Below, piece after piece: positions 17,311-25,777 of a stretch of DNA of 64,000 nt (positions are counted from its first letter, which is position 1; the number at the start of each line of letters is the position of its first letter). This DNA is from Bacteroidales bacterium (lineage in GTDB: Bacteria; Bacteroidota; Bacteroidia; Bacteroidales; UBA932). The stretch is taken from positions 62,001-126,000 of the forward strand of contig JAGBJY010000029.1 of the NCBI GenBank assembly GCA_017934185.1, written 5' to 3'. The notes under the pieces were generated by a model, which worked only from the letters and a program-made list of their open reading frames with translations, was not told the DNA's origin and did no database searches. The translations under genes and the position numbers were made by a program.

Positions 17311-17421
17311 CCAAAAGGTCGGATTCTGTGCGTCCGACCTTTTGCACGTAAATGCGGGCCGATGCCGTTCAGTGGCACAATCGGTGCAAAAGGTGTGCTG
17401 CCTCAAATCCGACCTTTTGCA
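17311..17421 (-). repeat. REPIN-like element, right copy (inverted)
   Basis: The reverse complement aligns without gaps to 15650-15761 with about 13 differences, half of them clustered in the spacer. It begins 10 bases after the DUF1846 stop, so the hairpin could also act as that gene's terminator. The remaining 59 bases before the sirtuin stop hold nothing I recognise. Confidence 0.75.
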
Positions 17422-17480
17422 GTACGGCGGCCGAAACGGGCCGATGACATGATACACGGAAGACGGGCAGGACGGCACCC

Positions 17481-18185
17481 TCAGGCGCCAATAAGACGGA
17501 CAAACTCCGTCATGCCTTTGGTGGCCACCTCTGGGATGAAGGTGACGCGGGGGTCGTGGAGTTCCACGGGTTTGGGGTCTATGACGTAGATGGGGCAGTC
17601 ATTCCCGGCGTAACGGTAAAGGCCGGCCGCGGGGTACACCTGCAGGGAGGAGCCCACGATGAGGAGGATATCGGCCTTCTCTACCAGGGAGATAGCCTGC
17701 TCGATTTTGGGCACGGCCTCGCCGAAGAAGACAATGTGCGGGCGCAGCTGGCTGCCGTTAGGGGCCTCGTCCCCCAGATGGACGGCGTCATAGCCGATGT
17801 CAATGACTTCGGCCTCGGAGCCCGTCCGGTCGTAAATGCCGTTTTCCGGGCGCACCTTGGTGAGTTCTCCGTGCAGATGCACCACCTTGGTGGACCCGGC
17901 CCGCTCGTGGAGGTTGTCCACGTTCTGGGTAACCACGTCCACCAGATAGTCTTTCTCCAGTGCGGCAATGGCCAGGTGGGCGGCATTGGGGCGGGCATCA
18001 CGCAGCTGCTCCCGGCGCTGGTTGTAAAAGTCCAGCACCAGCGGGCGGTTACGGTACCAGCCCTCGATGGAGGCCACGTCGTTCACATTGTATTGTTCCC
18101 AAAGGCCTCCCGTGTCACGGAAGGTGGCGAAACCGCTTTCGGCCGATACGCCGGCGCCGGTTAGCACAACGATGTGTTTTTTCAT
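17481..18185 (-). CDS. Sir2-family NAD-dependent deacylase lacking zinc cysteines
   Basis: Sirtuins remove acyl groups from lysines using NAD. The 234-residue protein carries the NAD-binding motif TGAGVSAESGFATFRD, the TQNVDNLHERAG loop, the catalytic histidine in LHGE, HIVFFGEAVP and IVGSSLQVYPAA. The zinc-ribbon module between LHGE and FFGE has no cysteine at all, where classical members have two CxxC pairs. Zinc-less members are known in some bacteria, so this need not mean loss of function. The start codon overlaps the stop of the ATPase gene (TGATG), and it is the last gene of a three-gene coupled operon. Confidence 0.93.
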   Translation of the reverse strand: MKKHIVVLTGAGVSAESGFATFRDTGGLWEQYNVNDVASIEGWYRNRPLVLDFYNQRREQLRDARPNAAHLAIAALEKDYLVDVVTQNVDNLHERAGSTKVVHLHGELTKVRPENGIYDRTGSEAEVIDIGYDAVHLGDEAPNGSQLRPHIVFFGEAVPKIEQAISLVEKADILLIVGSSLQVYPAAGLYRYAGNDCPIYVIDPKPVELHDPRVTFIPEVATKGMTEFVRLIGA

Positions 18186-19333
18186 CAGTCTTTCTGTTCA
18201 AAGAAGTATTTGCGGAGCCAGTATTCAAAGAGGGGGTCCTGGAAGGAAGGCGTGTCCTGGGCATCGAACAGCAGCACTTCCTTTTTCATGAGGGCGTCCT
18301 TCACGCGTTTGACATTGGCCGAAGAATTGAGGCTGTAGCGGCGGATGACATCGGCCCCGCTGAAACGGGTGGCCCCTTCGATGGTGGCCTTGAGGAGGTT
18401 CACCTGATGGGTGGTGAGGCTGTTGACAATGCTCACGAAACGGGGCTCGTGCACCGCCAGAAGGCCGTTCAGAGCCTCGATGAGCACCGGTTCCATCATG
18501 TAACCGCGGGTCATGGCATCGCAGAGGAAGGCAAAGTGGTTCACATACCAGAGCTGCCCCTTGAAAAGGCGGCAGGCGCCCACCAGGAGGTCCTTGTCAA
18601 CCGATTTTCCGCCGGTGAGGAAGCCCCTGTGCACGTGATCGGCCATTTCCAGTTCGTCCACCGGAGAAAGGCGCACCCTCTCAACCCTTCTGTGAAACAG
18701 CAGACTGGTCTCGAAAATGGCCTTCATGGCATTCACGGCCCCGCCGCAGAAAATATAGGAAAAGGCCTTGTTGTCCTTGTTCCGCTTGAGGGAGTCGTCC
18801 AGGGCCGGCAAGATGTCATCCGGGCTCTCCAGCAGGCTCAGGCAGTGGAATTCATCCACAATCAGCAGAATCTTGAGGCTGTGGTCTTTGGCCAGGCGGA
18901 AGGGAAAATCCAGGAGGGCCTCCTTGTCGGCCTGGTCCAGGGCCCAGCCCAGGGAAAGCACCTCTCCCCGCTCGGCATAGGCGGCAGGGTCAAAGACAAA
19001 ATGCGTCTGGGAGAGATACTGCTGCACAATGGCGGCATAAGCATCCGGCGTAGAGGCCACAATCCTAAGGACCGTCGCCCCCAGCCGCAGCAGGAATTCT
19101 TCCTGGGTACGGATATTCAATACGCTCATCTGCCCCACGGAAAAACTCTTCCCGCCCAGCCGCATGGAATAGAGCGTCTGCTGGACCAGGGAGGTTTTTC
19201 CGCTCTTTGGGGGCTCATACAGGCAAACGTGCTCTCCCTGGGAAAGCAGGTTCCCAAGGAGGGTCACGTCAGCGCGCCTGCCGACAAAGTTTTTGCCGGT
19301 AACGTATTGGGTATAAGGGAAGGCGGTATCCAT
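18185..19333 (-). CDS. AAA ATPase (archaeal ATPase-like, P-loop)
   Basis: The 382-residue cytosolic protein has a Walker A motif at 41-48 (PPKSGKTS) and Walker B ILLIVDEF ending at D160-E161. The C-terminal region looks like a winged helix (SGADVIRRYSLNSSANVKRV). The closing DPLFEYWLRKYF is typical of the archaeal-type ATPase_2 family, which includes regulatory or toxin-linked ATPases of unknown target. Both ends are coupled: its ATG overlaps the stop of the 731-residue membrane protein (TAATG) and its stop overlaps the sirtuin start. Function is inferred only as an ATP-dependent switch. Confidence 0.82.
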   Translation of the reverse strand: MDTAFPYTQYVTGKNFVGRRADVTLLGNLLSQGEHVCLYEPPKSGKTSLVQQTLYSMRLGGKSFSVGQMSVLNIRTQEEFLLRLGATVLRIVASTPDAYAAIVQQYLSQTHFVFDPAAYAERGEVLSLGWALDQADKEALLDFPFRLAKDHSLKILLIVDEFHCLSLLESPDDILPALDDSLKRNKDNKAFSYIFCGGAVNAMKAIFETSLLFHRRVERVRLSPVDELEMADHVHRGFLTGGKSVDKDLLVGACRLFKGQLWYVNHFAFLCDAMTRGYMMEPVLIEALNGLLAVHEPRFVSIVNSLTTHQVNLLKATIEGATRFSGADVIRRYSLNSSANVKRVKDALMKKEVLLFDAQDTPSFQDPLFEYWLRKYFFEQKD

Positions 19334-21528
19334 TACTGTTCGGTGGAAACCTCGGAGGGAAGTTCGGCGGCAGGGGCCTCTTCCGTAGCGGGCACCACTT
19401 CCTCAACAGGCTCTTTATAGCAGGAAAGCGGGCTCTTGAGGCCGATGGGAGCAAGCTTGTTCAACAGCCAAAGGGCTACGCAGGCCACCACCACAAGGCC
19501 GCAGAGCCAGCACCAGAAGCGGCGGCGGGCCTGTGCCTTGCGGGCCTCAGGATCCACGGCGGTGAGCTTGGGGAACTGGGCCAGGGAGGTGAGGGTCTTG
19601 CCGAACTTCACGTTCACCAGGGACGCGGCGTTGATGGCCCAGCCGTTGGCATTGAGCACCGGACCCAGGTCACGCCTGCGGAGCTTGCGCCAGGCAATGA
19701 ACATGGAAGGGCCGGAAATCAGGAGCATAATGACGGCAATGATGAGAAGCGCCTGCCAGAAGGTAATGCCCTTGAGGGCGGCGGCAATGCCGGCCAGCGC
19801 GGCGCCTACCAGGCCTACGGCCATGCCCACGGCAGCGAAGATGCCGGCATACTTGGCAATGTCGAAGGGCGCGGCAGGGGCCTTTCCGTCGGCCGCAGTA
19901 TTGGTTGCGTCAGTGAGGCCGGCCATGGACTTTTCGTTCTTCTCCGCGGCCTTTTTGTCAATGCGGTCGCTCACCATGCGGGCCACCTTCTTGTAGGGGG
20001 TCCAGAACGCCTGGCGGATGGAGATGGGGTTGTCCACAATGGCAATCACCTTGGCGGTATAGTCGTTGCCCTCGCGGTCATAGAACACGGCGTTCTTGCC
20101 TTCGCGGAGGCCGTCCACATCCCCGTCGGTAAGCACCGCGGCAATGTTGAAGCTCTTGCCCAGCCGCTCGCTGGTGCAGGCGCAGTACAGGATGTACATG
20201 CCGCTGAGCGAAGAAATTTCCGGGGCGGGGCCTGCCACCTTCACGCAGAGGTCGGTGCTGCGCTGGTCAATGTACAGGCGGCCGGCCTGGAAGATGGCCT
20301 TCTTGTCGGGGGCATAGAAATCGGCCAGGACCACATAGTTGTTCAGGAAACGGTAGAAGTGCTTCTGCAGGCGCAGGACTTTGTCCACTTCCTCGATGGA
20401 GAGGGCGTTGGCCTCTTCGGCCTTGTCTTTCTCTACCAGCTCCAGCAGGGCGGCTTTTTTGTCCTGCTTGAGGATGGTTTTGACGCACTCCAGGCCCAGG
20501 GCTTCCACTTCCCCGCCCTTCTTGGCGCCGAGCCAGGCGGTGTAGGGGGCGAATTTGGCCAGGATGCCGGCCCAGTCGGCTTCGGAGAGGGCCTTGGCAC
20601 CGGGAGCCACCAGGGCGGCCATGGCCTCCACGGCGGCCTTCCAGGCGGGGTTCACGGCGCCCAGGTCCAGTTTTCCGTCGGCGGAAGGCTTAGCCAGCGG
20701 CTGAAGGCCAATCTCATCGGCGGCAGCGGCCAGGTTCCCCTCAATGGCGGCAATTTTGTCCACGTTCACATCCACGGCTCCGGCCACGGCGGCATCGAAG
20801 CCGATGAGCTTGCAGCGCATGAAATAGTCGGCCACCTTGTCCTTCACGGCTTCCACGGCAGCGAGGGCATCGGCGGTCTTTTCCCCGAACGGGAGCACTT
20901 CCGGAGTGCAGGCTTCCTGCCAGGCGGCAAAGTCGGCGCAGGCGGCGTAGAAGGCCTCAATCTGGTCGGCGGTAACACCGGCCACGCCGCTGCGGTCCAG
21001 GGCCGAGGCAATGCCGGCGATGGTCTCGATGAGCTTCCCGGTGGCTTCGTCCGCGGCCGATGCCGGGGTGATGATGCCGTCGCCGTTGAAGCGGGTGCCG
21101 GCAAAAATCTTCACATTGTCGGCGGTATCCTCCAGGGCAATCTCCTCCTTCTCCAGGCCCAGGTTCTTCAGGATTTGGCGGGCCGATGCCTGCAGGCGGG
21201 CGCCGTCGGGGTCGGCGGCATTGAAATCTTCCAGCTTCAGGACGTCGGACTCTTTCAGGAGCAGGTCCGGGTCTTTGAGGATACGGGTGAGCCACTGGGC
21301 GGTGGCAATGACTTCGTCTACGCGGATTTTGCCGTCGGCGTCTCCGTCAATGAGCTGCAGGGTCTTCTGGTCAAACTCCAGGCCCTCCACCGGGCAGCTG
21401 AGGACGGTCCAGAGCTTGCGGTCCAGCTCTCCCAGATGGGCAATGTCCTGTCCGTTACGGATGTTCACGCGCACAGTTCCGCCCACAGAGGCGAACTGCC
21501 AGGGATAAGTTTCAGGGGTTGTGTTCAT
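19333..21528 (-). CDS. Membrane protein with N-terminal EF-hand loop, unknown function
   Basis: I do not recognise the family. The 731-residue protein has a canonical EF-hand loop at residues 61-72 (DGDADGKIRVDE, with D61, D63, D65, G66, I68 and E72 in place) and a degenerate second loop near 152 (FNGDGIITP). The long middle is Ala/Lys/Asp-rich and helical. Two adjacent membrane helices lie near 560-615 (AALAGIAAALKGITFWQALL region) and a third near 671-692 (WCWLCGLVVVACVALWLL), then an acidic Pro/Glu tail. There is no signal peptide, so the large N-terminal part may be cytosolic. It starts a coupled operon with an AAA ATPase and a sirtuin. Calcium sensing is a guess from the loop. Confidence 0.75.
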   Translation of the reverse strand: MNTTPETYPWQFASVGGTVRVNIRNGQDIAHLGELDRKLWTVLSCPVEGLEFDQKTLQLIDGDADGKIRVDEVIATAQWLTRILKDPDLLLKESDVLKLEDFNAADPDGARLQASARQILKNLGLEKEEIALEDTADNVKIFAGTRFNGDGIITPASAADEATGKLIETIAGIASALDRSGVAGVTADQIEAFYAACADFAAWQEACTPEVLPFGEKTADALAAVEAVKDKVADYFMRCKLIGFDAAVAGAVDVNVDKIAAIEGNLAAAADEIGLQPLAKPSADGKLDLGAVNPAWKAAVEAMAALVAPGAKALSEADWAGILAKFAPYTAWLGAKKGGEVEALGLECVKTILKQDKKAALLELVEKDKAEEANALSIEEVDKVLRLQKHFYRFLNNYVVLADFYAPDKKAIFQAGRLYIDQRSTDLCVKVAGPAPEISSLSGMYILYCACTSERLGKSFNIAAVLTDGDVDGLREGKNAVFYDREGNDYTAKVIAIVDNPISIRQAFWTPYKKVARMVSDRIDKKAAEKNEKSMAGLTDATNTAADGKAPAAPFDIAKYAGIFAAVGMAVGLVGAALAGIAAALKGITFWQALLIIAVIMLLISGPSMFIAWRKLRRRDLGPVLNANGWAINAASLVNVKFGKTLTSLAQFPKLTAVDPEARKAQARRRFWCWLCGLVVVACVALWLLNKLAPIGLKSPLSCYKEPVEEVVPATEEAPAAELPSEVSTEQ

Positions 21529-21576
21529 AGGGTATTGTATTTGTGTTGTTTTGCAGGGCGTAACAATCTTGTTATT

Positions 21577-21610
21577 GCAAATTTAACAAAATATTTTGTG
21601 GATTTTCAAA
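21577..21610 (-). promoter_or_regulatory. Promoter of the EF-hand/ATPase/sirtuin operon
   Basis: The minus strand carries TTTG (21610-21607), a 21-base spacer and TAAATTTGC (21585-21577), 48 bases before the ATG. Its -33 region overlaps that of the divergent rpsU promoter. Confidence 0.6.
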
Positions 21611-21626
21611 TAATTTCTAACTTTGC
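21595..21626 (+). promoter_or_regulatory. Promoter of rpsU
   Basis: TTTG (21595-21598), exactly 19 bases, then TAACTTTGC (21618-21626). This is a full consensus match oriented toward rpsU, with a leader of about 25 bases. Confidence 0.85.
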
Positions 21627-21642
21627 GGTCCAATTGAGAAAA

Positions 21643-21650
21643 AGGAGGTG
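21643..21650 (+). promoter_or_regulatory. Strong Shine-Dalgarno sequence of rpsU
   Basis: AGGAGGTG lies 7 bases before the ATG, a near-perfect complement of the 16S 3' end. Most genes in this window lack such a site. In Bacteroidia the anti-SD is known to be masked on the ribosome with help from bS21, so an SD on rpsU fits autoregulation. Confidence 0.75.
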
Positions 21651-21657
21651 TAAAAGC

Positions 21658-21852
21658 ATGATCATCGTTCCCATCAAAGAAGGCGAAAATATCGAGAGAG
21701 CCCTGAAGAAATTCAAGCGCAAGTTCGAAAAGACCGGTGCCGTCCGCGAGATGCGCGCCCGCAAGAACTTTGAGAAGCCTTCCGTGATCAAGCGTATGGC
21801 TCATCAGAAAGCTGTCTACGTACAGAAGCTCCGGCTCCAGGAAGAGCAGTAG
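21658..21852 (+). CDS. rpsU: 30S ribosomal protein S21
   Basis: The 64-residue basic protein (MIIVPIKEGENIERALKKF) is bS21. Longer in-frame reading upstream is ignored because the ATG at 21658 follows a strong SD and a consensus promoter. bS21 sits by the 3' end of 16S rRNA on the platform. The gene is monocistronic, with a clear terminator, and sits between a divergent operon and dnaX. Confidence 0.98.
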   Translation: MIIVPIKEGENIERALKKFKRKFEKTGAVREMRARKNFEKPSVIKRMAHQKAVYVQKLRLQEEQ

Positions 21853-21870
21853 TTTACGCCTCACAGTATA

Positions 21871-21901
21871 AAGCGGCAGCCTTTGTGGTTGCCGCTTTTT
21901 T
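21871..21901 (+). terminator. Terminator after rpsU
   Basis: AAGCGGCA and TGCCGCTT form a stem with an 11-base loop, followed by TTTTTG. This is a standard intrinsic terminator 19 bases after the stop. Confidence 0.85.
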
Positions 21902-21918
21902 GTTTGCGTGAGAATCAT

Positions 21919-21926
21919 TATCTTTG
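21919..21926 (+). promoter_or_regulatory. -7 promoter box for dnaX
   Basis: TATCTTTG ends only 6 bases before the dnaX ATG, so the transcript should start at or within a base or two of the start codon. Confidence 0.7.
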
Positions 21927-21932
21927 TAGTCT

Positions 21933-23690
21933 ATGAGCGACTACATTGTATCGGCACGCAAGTACAGGCCGGATTCCTTTGAAACCCTGATTGGCCAGGA
22001 TACCATTGCCAGAACGCTGTCCAACTCTATCCGGAGGGGGCAGCTGGCGCACGCCTATCTGTTTTGCGGTCCGCGCGGGGTGGGCAAGACCACCACGGCG
22101 CGCATCTTTGCCAAAATGATTAACTGTTCCCATCCGGGGCCGGAGATGGAGCCCTGCGGGGAGTGCGAATCCTGCGTGAGTTTCCAGGAAAACCGCAGTT
22201 ACTGCATCCATGAGCTGGACGCCGCCTCCAACAATTCCGTGGAGGACATCAAGGCGCTCATGGAGCAGGTGCAGGTGCCGCCGCAGGTAGGCCGCTACAG
22301 CGTGTACATCATCGATGAGGTGCACATGCTGTCGCAGGCCGCTTTCAACGCCTTCCTCAAAACCCTGGAGGAGCCCCCGGCACACGCCATCTTCATCCTG
22401 GCCACCACGGAGAAGCACAAGATTCTGCCAACCATCCTGAGCCGCTGCCAGACCTACGACTTCAACCGCATCAGCATCCCGGACATGGTGCGGAACCTGC
22501 GCGGCATTGCCACCAAGGAAGGCGTGAGCATTGACGACGAATCCCTGCACGTAATAGCTTCCAAGGCCGATGGTGCCATGCGCGACGCCCTCACCATCTT
22601 TGACCAGACCGTGGCCTTCTGCGGTACTGAGGTACGGTACGAGGACGTCATCCGCAACCTCAATGTGCTGGATTACGAATACTGCTTCCGCCTCACGGAT
22701 TACTTCCTCTCCGGAGACTACGGCAACGCTTTCCTGGTGCTGGATGAGATTCTCTCCAAGGGCTTCAACGCCCTCCACTTTGTGGCTTCACTGTCCAGCC
22801 ATTTCCGCAATCTGGTGGTGGCCAAAACGGGCGGCCTGGAGCCGCTGCTGGAACTGCCGGATTCGCTGAAAAAACGCTATGGGGAGCAGGCCGCCGCCTG
22901 TTCCCATCAGTTCCTCTTTGATGCGCTGAACGTCACGACTGCCTGCGAAAGCGGCTACAAGGCCGCTGTGAACCCGCGGCTGCACATTGAATTTGCGCTC
23001 ATGCGCCTGAGCGTACTTAACGGTCAGGGCGCCCTGGCGCAGAAGGCCGCTGCACCGGCGACGGGTAGTGCAGTTGCCGGCAAACCCAACGCGCCGGTGA
23101 TGGCGCCCCCTGCCGCCTCATCCCCTGCGGGAGCTGCGGCAGGCCCCATCCCCGAAGCAAAAATAAGCGCCGATGCTCCGGCGACGGGGCCTGCCGCTGC
23201 TCCCTCGCCCGCACGGCACCGCGCGCCCAAAACCGGCTCGGCCCTTTCCATGTCCTCCATCATGCAGGAGAAGCAGGAGGCTGCCCCGCAGGAGACTTCG
23301 GCCCCCAAAGAAGTGGTGCTGCCGGACAATGCGGCAGTGCAGGCCAAATGGAAGGAACTCTCCGCGCTGTACGAGAGCCGTCCCCGCCTTGCCAGCATGC
23401 TGGCCAACGGGAAAACGGAGATCCGCGAGGAAGGCGGCGTAAAGATTGTAGACTTCTATGTGCTCAACGAGGCCCAGAAACAATGGGTGGAAGAAAAGCT
23501 CCTGAGAGACCTGGAAGGCAAAATCCGGGACCTCCTTAACTGCTACAAGATTAACATTGAGGTGCAGGTGCAGGCCATGGAAGAAGCAGAGAAAGTGCCC
23601 TATATGCCGGAAGAAAAGGCCAAGGACCTCATGGAGAAAAACCCCGAAGTACGGGCCTTCGTGGCCGATATGGGCCTGGATACAAAGTAA
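21933..23690 (+). CDS. dnaX: DNA polymerase III subunit gamma/tau
   Basis: DnaX is the clamp-loader ATPase subunit of the replicative polymerase. The 585-residue protein has YRPDSFETLIGQ at the start, Walker A GPRGVGKTTTARIF, a four-cysteine zinc site (C in INCSH plus CGECESC), Walker B YIIDEVHMLS, the SRC-box LSRCQTYDF, and sensor 2 DGAMRDAL. After about residue 365 the sequence becomes Ala/Pro-rich and then a tau-like C-terminal domain. I saw no obvious frameshift signal for a separate gamma form. It has its own promoter, and lptB follows after 6 bases. Confidence 0.97.
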   Translation: MSDYIVSARKYRPDSFETLIGQDTIARTLSNSIRRGQLAHAYLFCGPRGVGKTTTARIFAKMINCSHPGPEMEPCGECESCVSFQENRSYCIHELDAASNNSVEDIKALMEQVQVPPQVGRYSVYIIDEVHMLSQAAFNAFLKTLEEPPAHAIFILATTEKHKILPTILSRCQTYDFNRISIPDMVRNLRGIATKEGVSIDDESLHVIASKADGAMRDALTIFDQTVAFCGTEVRYEDVIRNLNVLDYEYCFRLTDYFLSGDYGNAFLVLDEILSKGFNALHFVASLSSHFRNLVVAKTGGLEPLLELPDSLKKRYGEQAAACSHQFLFDALNVTTACESGYKAAVNPRLHIEFALMRLSVLNGQGALAQKAAAPATGSAVAGKPNAPVMAPPAASSPAGAAAGPIPEAKISADAPATGPAAAPSPARHRAPKTGSALSMSSIMQEKQEAAPQETSAPKEVVLPDNAAVQAKWKELSALYESRPRLASMLANGKTEIREEGGVKIVDFYVLNEAQKQWVEEKLLRDLEGKIRDLLNCYKINIEVQVQAMEEAEKVPYMPEEKAKDLMEKNPEVRAFVADMGLDTK

Positions 23691-23696
23691 AATGCC

Positions 23697-24494
23697 ATGA
23701 TTCTACGCGCAGAAAAACTTGTCAAGAAATACGGCGTCCGCACGGTGGTGAAGGGCGTTTCCATGGATGTGCACCAGGGCGAGATTGTGGGCTTCCTGGG
23801 GCCCAACGGCGCCGGAAAAACCACCAGTTTCTACATGATTACGGGACAAATCAAGCCCAATGGCGGCCGGATTTTCCTGGAAGACGACAACGGGGTAAGC
23901 ACCGAAATTACCACGCTCCCCATGTACGAGCGGGCCAAGATGGGAATCGGCTACCTGCCGCAGGAGGCCTCGGTTTTCCGCAAAATGTCGGTGGAAGACA
24001 ACATCCTCTCCGTGATGGAGCTGTCGGCCTCTACCCGGGGCATGACCAAGGCCGAGCGGCTGGAGCGCATGGAGCGCCTCATTGACGAATTCAACCTTTC
24101 CAAAGTGCGCAAGTCCAAAGGCATCCAGCTCAGCGGCGGTGAGCGCCGGCGCTGCGAGATTGCCCGCGCCCTTGCCGTAGACCCCAAGTTCATCCTGCTG
24201 GACGAACCCTTTGCCGGCGTGGACCCCATTGCCGTGGAAGACATCCAGTACATCATTGCCAAACTGAAGTACCGCAACATCGGCGTCATTATCACGGACC
24301 ACAACGTGGGCGAGACCCTGGCCATCACCGACCGCGCCTACCTCCTGTACGAAGGCGTGATTCTGCAGGCCGGCACCCCGGAGCAGCTGGCGGCCGATGA
24401 AGACGTGAGAACCAAGTACTTAGGCTCCGGCTTCGTGCTCAAACGCTCCAAGAGCGTGGAGCGCGCCCGCGCAGAAGTGGAAAGCGAAAAATAA
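23697..24494 (+). CDS. lptB: LPS export ABC transporter ATP-binding protein
   Basis: LptB powers extraction of lipopolysaccharide from the inner membrane as part of LptB2FG. The 265-residue ABC protein has Walker [13 protein letters not shown]-loop [16 protein letters not shown], which is characteristic of LptB, signature [16 protein letters not shown], Walker [19 protein letters not shown] and the H-loop ITDHNV. It carries a C-terminal extension of about 20 residues. It is 6 bases after dnaX and probably co-transcribed. Confidence 0.96.
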   Translation: MILRAEKLVKKYGVRTVVKGVSMDVHQGEIVGFLGPNGAGKTTSFYMITGQIKPNGGRIFLEDDNGVSTEITTLPMYERAKMGIGYLPQEASVFRKMSVEDNILSVMELSASTRGMTKAERLERMERLIDEFNLSKVRKSKGIQLSGGERRRCEIARALAVDPKFILLDEPFAGVDPIAVEDIQYIIAKLKYRNIGVIITDHNVGETLAITDRAYLLYEGVILQAGTPEQLAADEDVRTKYLGSGFVLKRSKSVERARAEVESEK

Positions 24495-24565
24495 GTTTGG
24501 CACACTCCTTGCTTTAACTGCCATCGGTTAGTTTTAGTTGGTTTAGTTAATATTAGGTACAAGTT

Positions 24566-24590
24566 AAGGGCAGCCGTGAGGGTTGCCCTT
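24566..24590 (+). terminator. Terminator after lptB
   Basis: AAGGGCA and TGCCCTT form a GC-rich stem followed by CTTGT. It lies in the 149-base gap between lptB and the convergent Rpn-family gene. Confidence 0.65.
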
Positions 24591-24643
24591 CTTGTATTGT
24601 GCTGCCGTGCCCCAGCAGATGCACATCCTTCACGAGTAAGTTC

Positions 24644-25579
24644 TTAAGAACAAGCACCCCGGAGTGCCTTTATATCCTCTAATGGGAGCCCCGTAGCTCT
24701 AGAGACATCATCGGGAGACATCCCCATTCTCAGAAGGTTCATGGCAGTGCTGACCAGAGCTTCCTCACGACCTTCCTCGCGACCCTCCTGCTTCCCCCTC
24801 CGCTCACCTTCCTGCTCACCTTCCAGTCGCCCTTTGTTCTCGGCAAAGGCAATCTGATTCTTTATGTCCCGTTCTGTAGTCATATCCTTGATGTATTCTT
24901 TGAGTTCTTCCGGAGCAAAATTACTGATTTCCGCCGACTTAAACAACAGGTCATAGAACTCTCCCCGGGCCCATTGTGGTTGCTCGGTCATCTCGGAGAT
25001 ATGCCCAAACGTATAACATAAACGGTCCAAGGCCCCCGCGTCAGGCGCTTCCGGATGCTTGCAGTTGGGCACTTCCAGGAAAACATACTCAATCCGGTTT
25101 GTCATTGGCTCTCCGCTCTCAACTTCGCGCAAGCGGTATCTGAACAGCACCTGTTCCGATTTTTTATGAATGGAAAAGTTTACTATGCCGATAAAGTAGA
25201 TGGGAGCAAAGCCCCAGTCTGTTCGCCCATGAGGCAACTGCTCCTGAATCACGAAAGAAGAATTGAACACGGCCCTTTCATAGAACGTGGACTGTTCTGA
25301 CAGCTGTACTTCGACGATGAACAGATTCCCCTCCTCGTCGGTGCACTGAACATCTACACGGATATCTTTCCCGCGCAGAATAGGATTGGTGTGTTCCTGC
25401 GGGCCGAAGTGCACCTCGCGGATACTCCTTTCCGGGATTAGCTGCTGAAGAAGGAGTTGCATGAGCCTTTTGGCCTGGTCCCAGCCGAAGGTCCTCTTAA
25501 ACCACCTGTCCTTAAGAATGTTTACATAGCGCCCGATTCTGACGGGCTGCTCCAGTGAGTTTTGATTATGGGTCAACAT
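24644..25579 (-). CDS. Rpn family recombination-promoting nuclease / PD-(D/E)XK putative transposase
   Basis: The 311-residue protein matches the Rpn/PDDEXK_2 family, linked to DNA cleavage and horizontal transfer. The N-terminal domain has FKRTFG and the nuclease core (DVQC, then FIVEVQLSEQ, with the D...ExQ pattern). The middle carries the family segment EYVFLEVPNC. Residues from about 245 to 272 are an unusual Gly-Glu/Arg-rich stretch (EGEREGK-like repeats of GEQEGERRGKQEGREEG), typical of the variable linker. A short C-terminal helix pair (GMSPDDVSRATGLPLEDIKAL) may bind DNA. It opens a small AT-richer accessory patch. Confidence 0.88.
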   Translation of the reverse strand: MLTHNQNSLEQPVRIGRYVNILKDRWFKRTFGWDQAKRLMQLLLQQLIPERSIREVHFGPQEHTNPILRGKDIRVDVQCTDEEGNLFIVEVQLSEQSTFYERAVFNSSFVIQEQLPHGRTDWGFAPIYFIGIVNFSIHKKSEQVLFRYRLREVESGEPMTNRIEYVFLEVPNCKHPEAPDAGALDRLCYTFGHISEMTEQPQWARGEFYDLLFKSAEISNFAPEELKEYIKDMTTERDIKNQIAFAENKGRLEGEQEGERRGKQEGREEGREEALVSTAMNLLRMGMSPDDVSRATGLPLEDIKALRGACS

Positions 25580-25609
25580 GGCTTTAAATATTTGTTGACC
25601 TCAAATATA
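25572..25609 (-). promoter_or_regulatory. -7 box and inverted repeat upstream of the Rpn gene
   Basis: On the minus strand TATATTTG (25609-25602) lies 22 bases before the ATG. GTCAACA (25572-25578) and TGTTGAC (25593-25599) form an inverted repeat across the expected transcription start and start codon, a possible operator. Bases 25610-25777 are AT-rich with small hairpins and no gene I can support. Confidence 0.5.
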
Positions 25610-25777
25610 TTACAATTTTTTCCGGAAAAGCACAATCATAAAAAACTTTTCCCAATTTTTTTATGTTTCAACCGATTGGGGACGAAAGTGCCTTATTTAG
25701 GGACGAAAAATGCGGACCCGCGAGGGTCAACACGGCAAAAGGCACAAAAAGCATCCCGGTGAGGGGGGGCGTTGGGA

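Noticed and set aside
15650..17421. The two inverted repeats as ends of an insertion sequence carrying DUF1846
   Set aside because: No transposase lies between them, there is no visible target duplication, and each repeat is itself a double hairpin. A REPIN-like origin fits better.
17481..19333. The sirtuin and ATPase as an antiphage defence system
   Set aside because: The sirtuin has standard deacylase motifs, the ATPase is not HerA-like, and no other defence genes lie nearby. Kept only as an operon of unknown function.
22980..23300. A programmed frameshift site in dnaX
   Set aside because: No A-rich slippery heptamer with a downstream hairpin was seen near the domain III to tau boundary.
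25610..25777. A possible small gene in the gap beside the Rpn gene
   Set aside because: AT-rich with small inverted repeats; the open frames have no start context or recognisable product.
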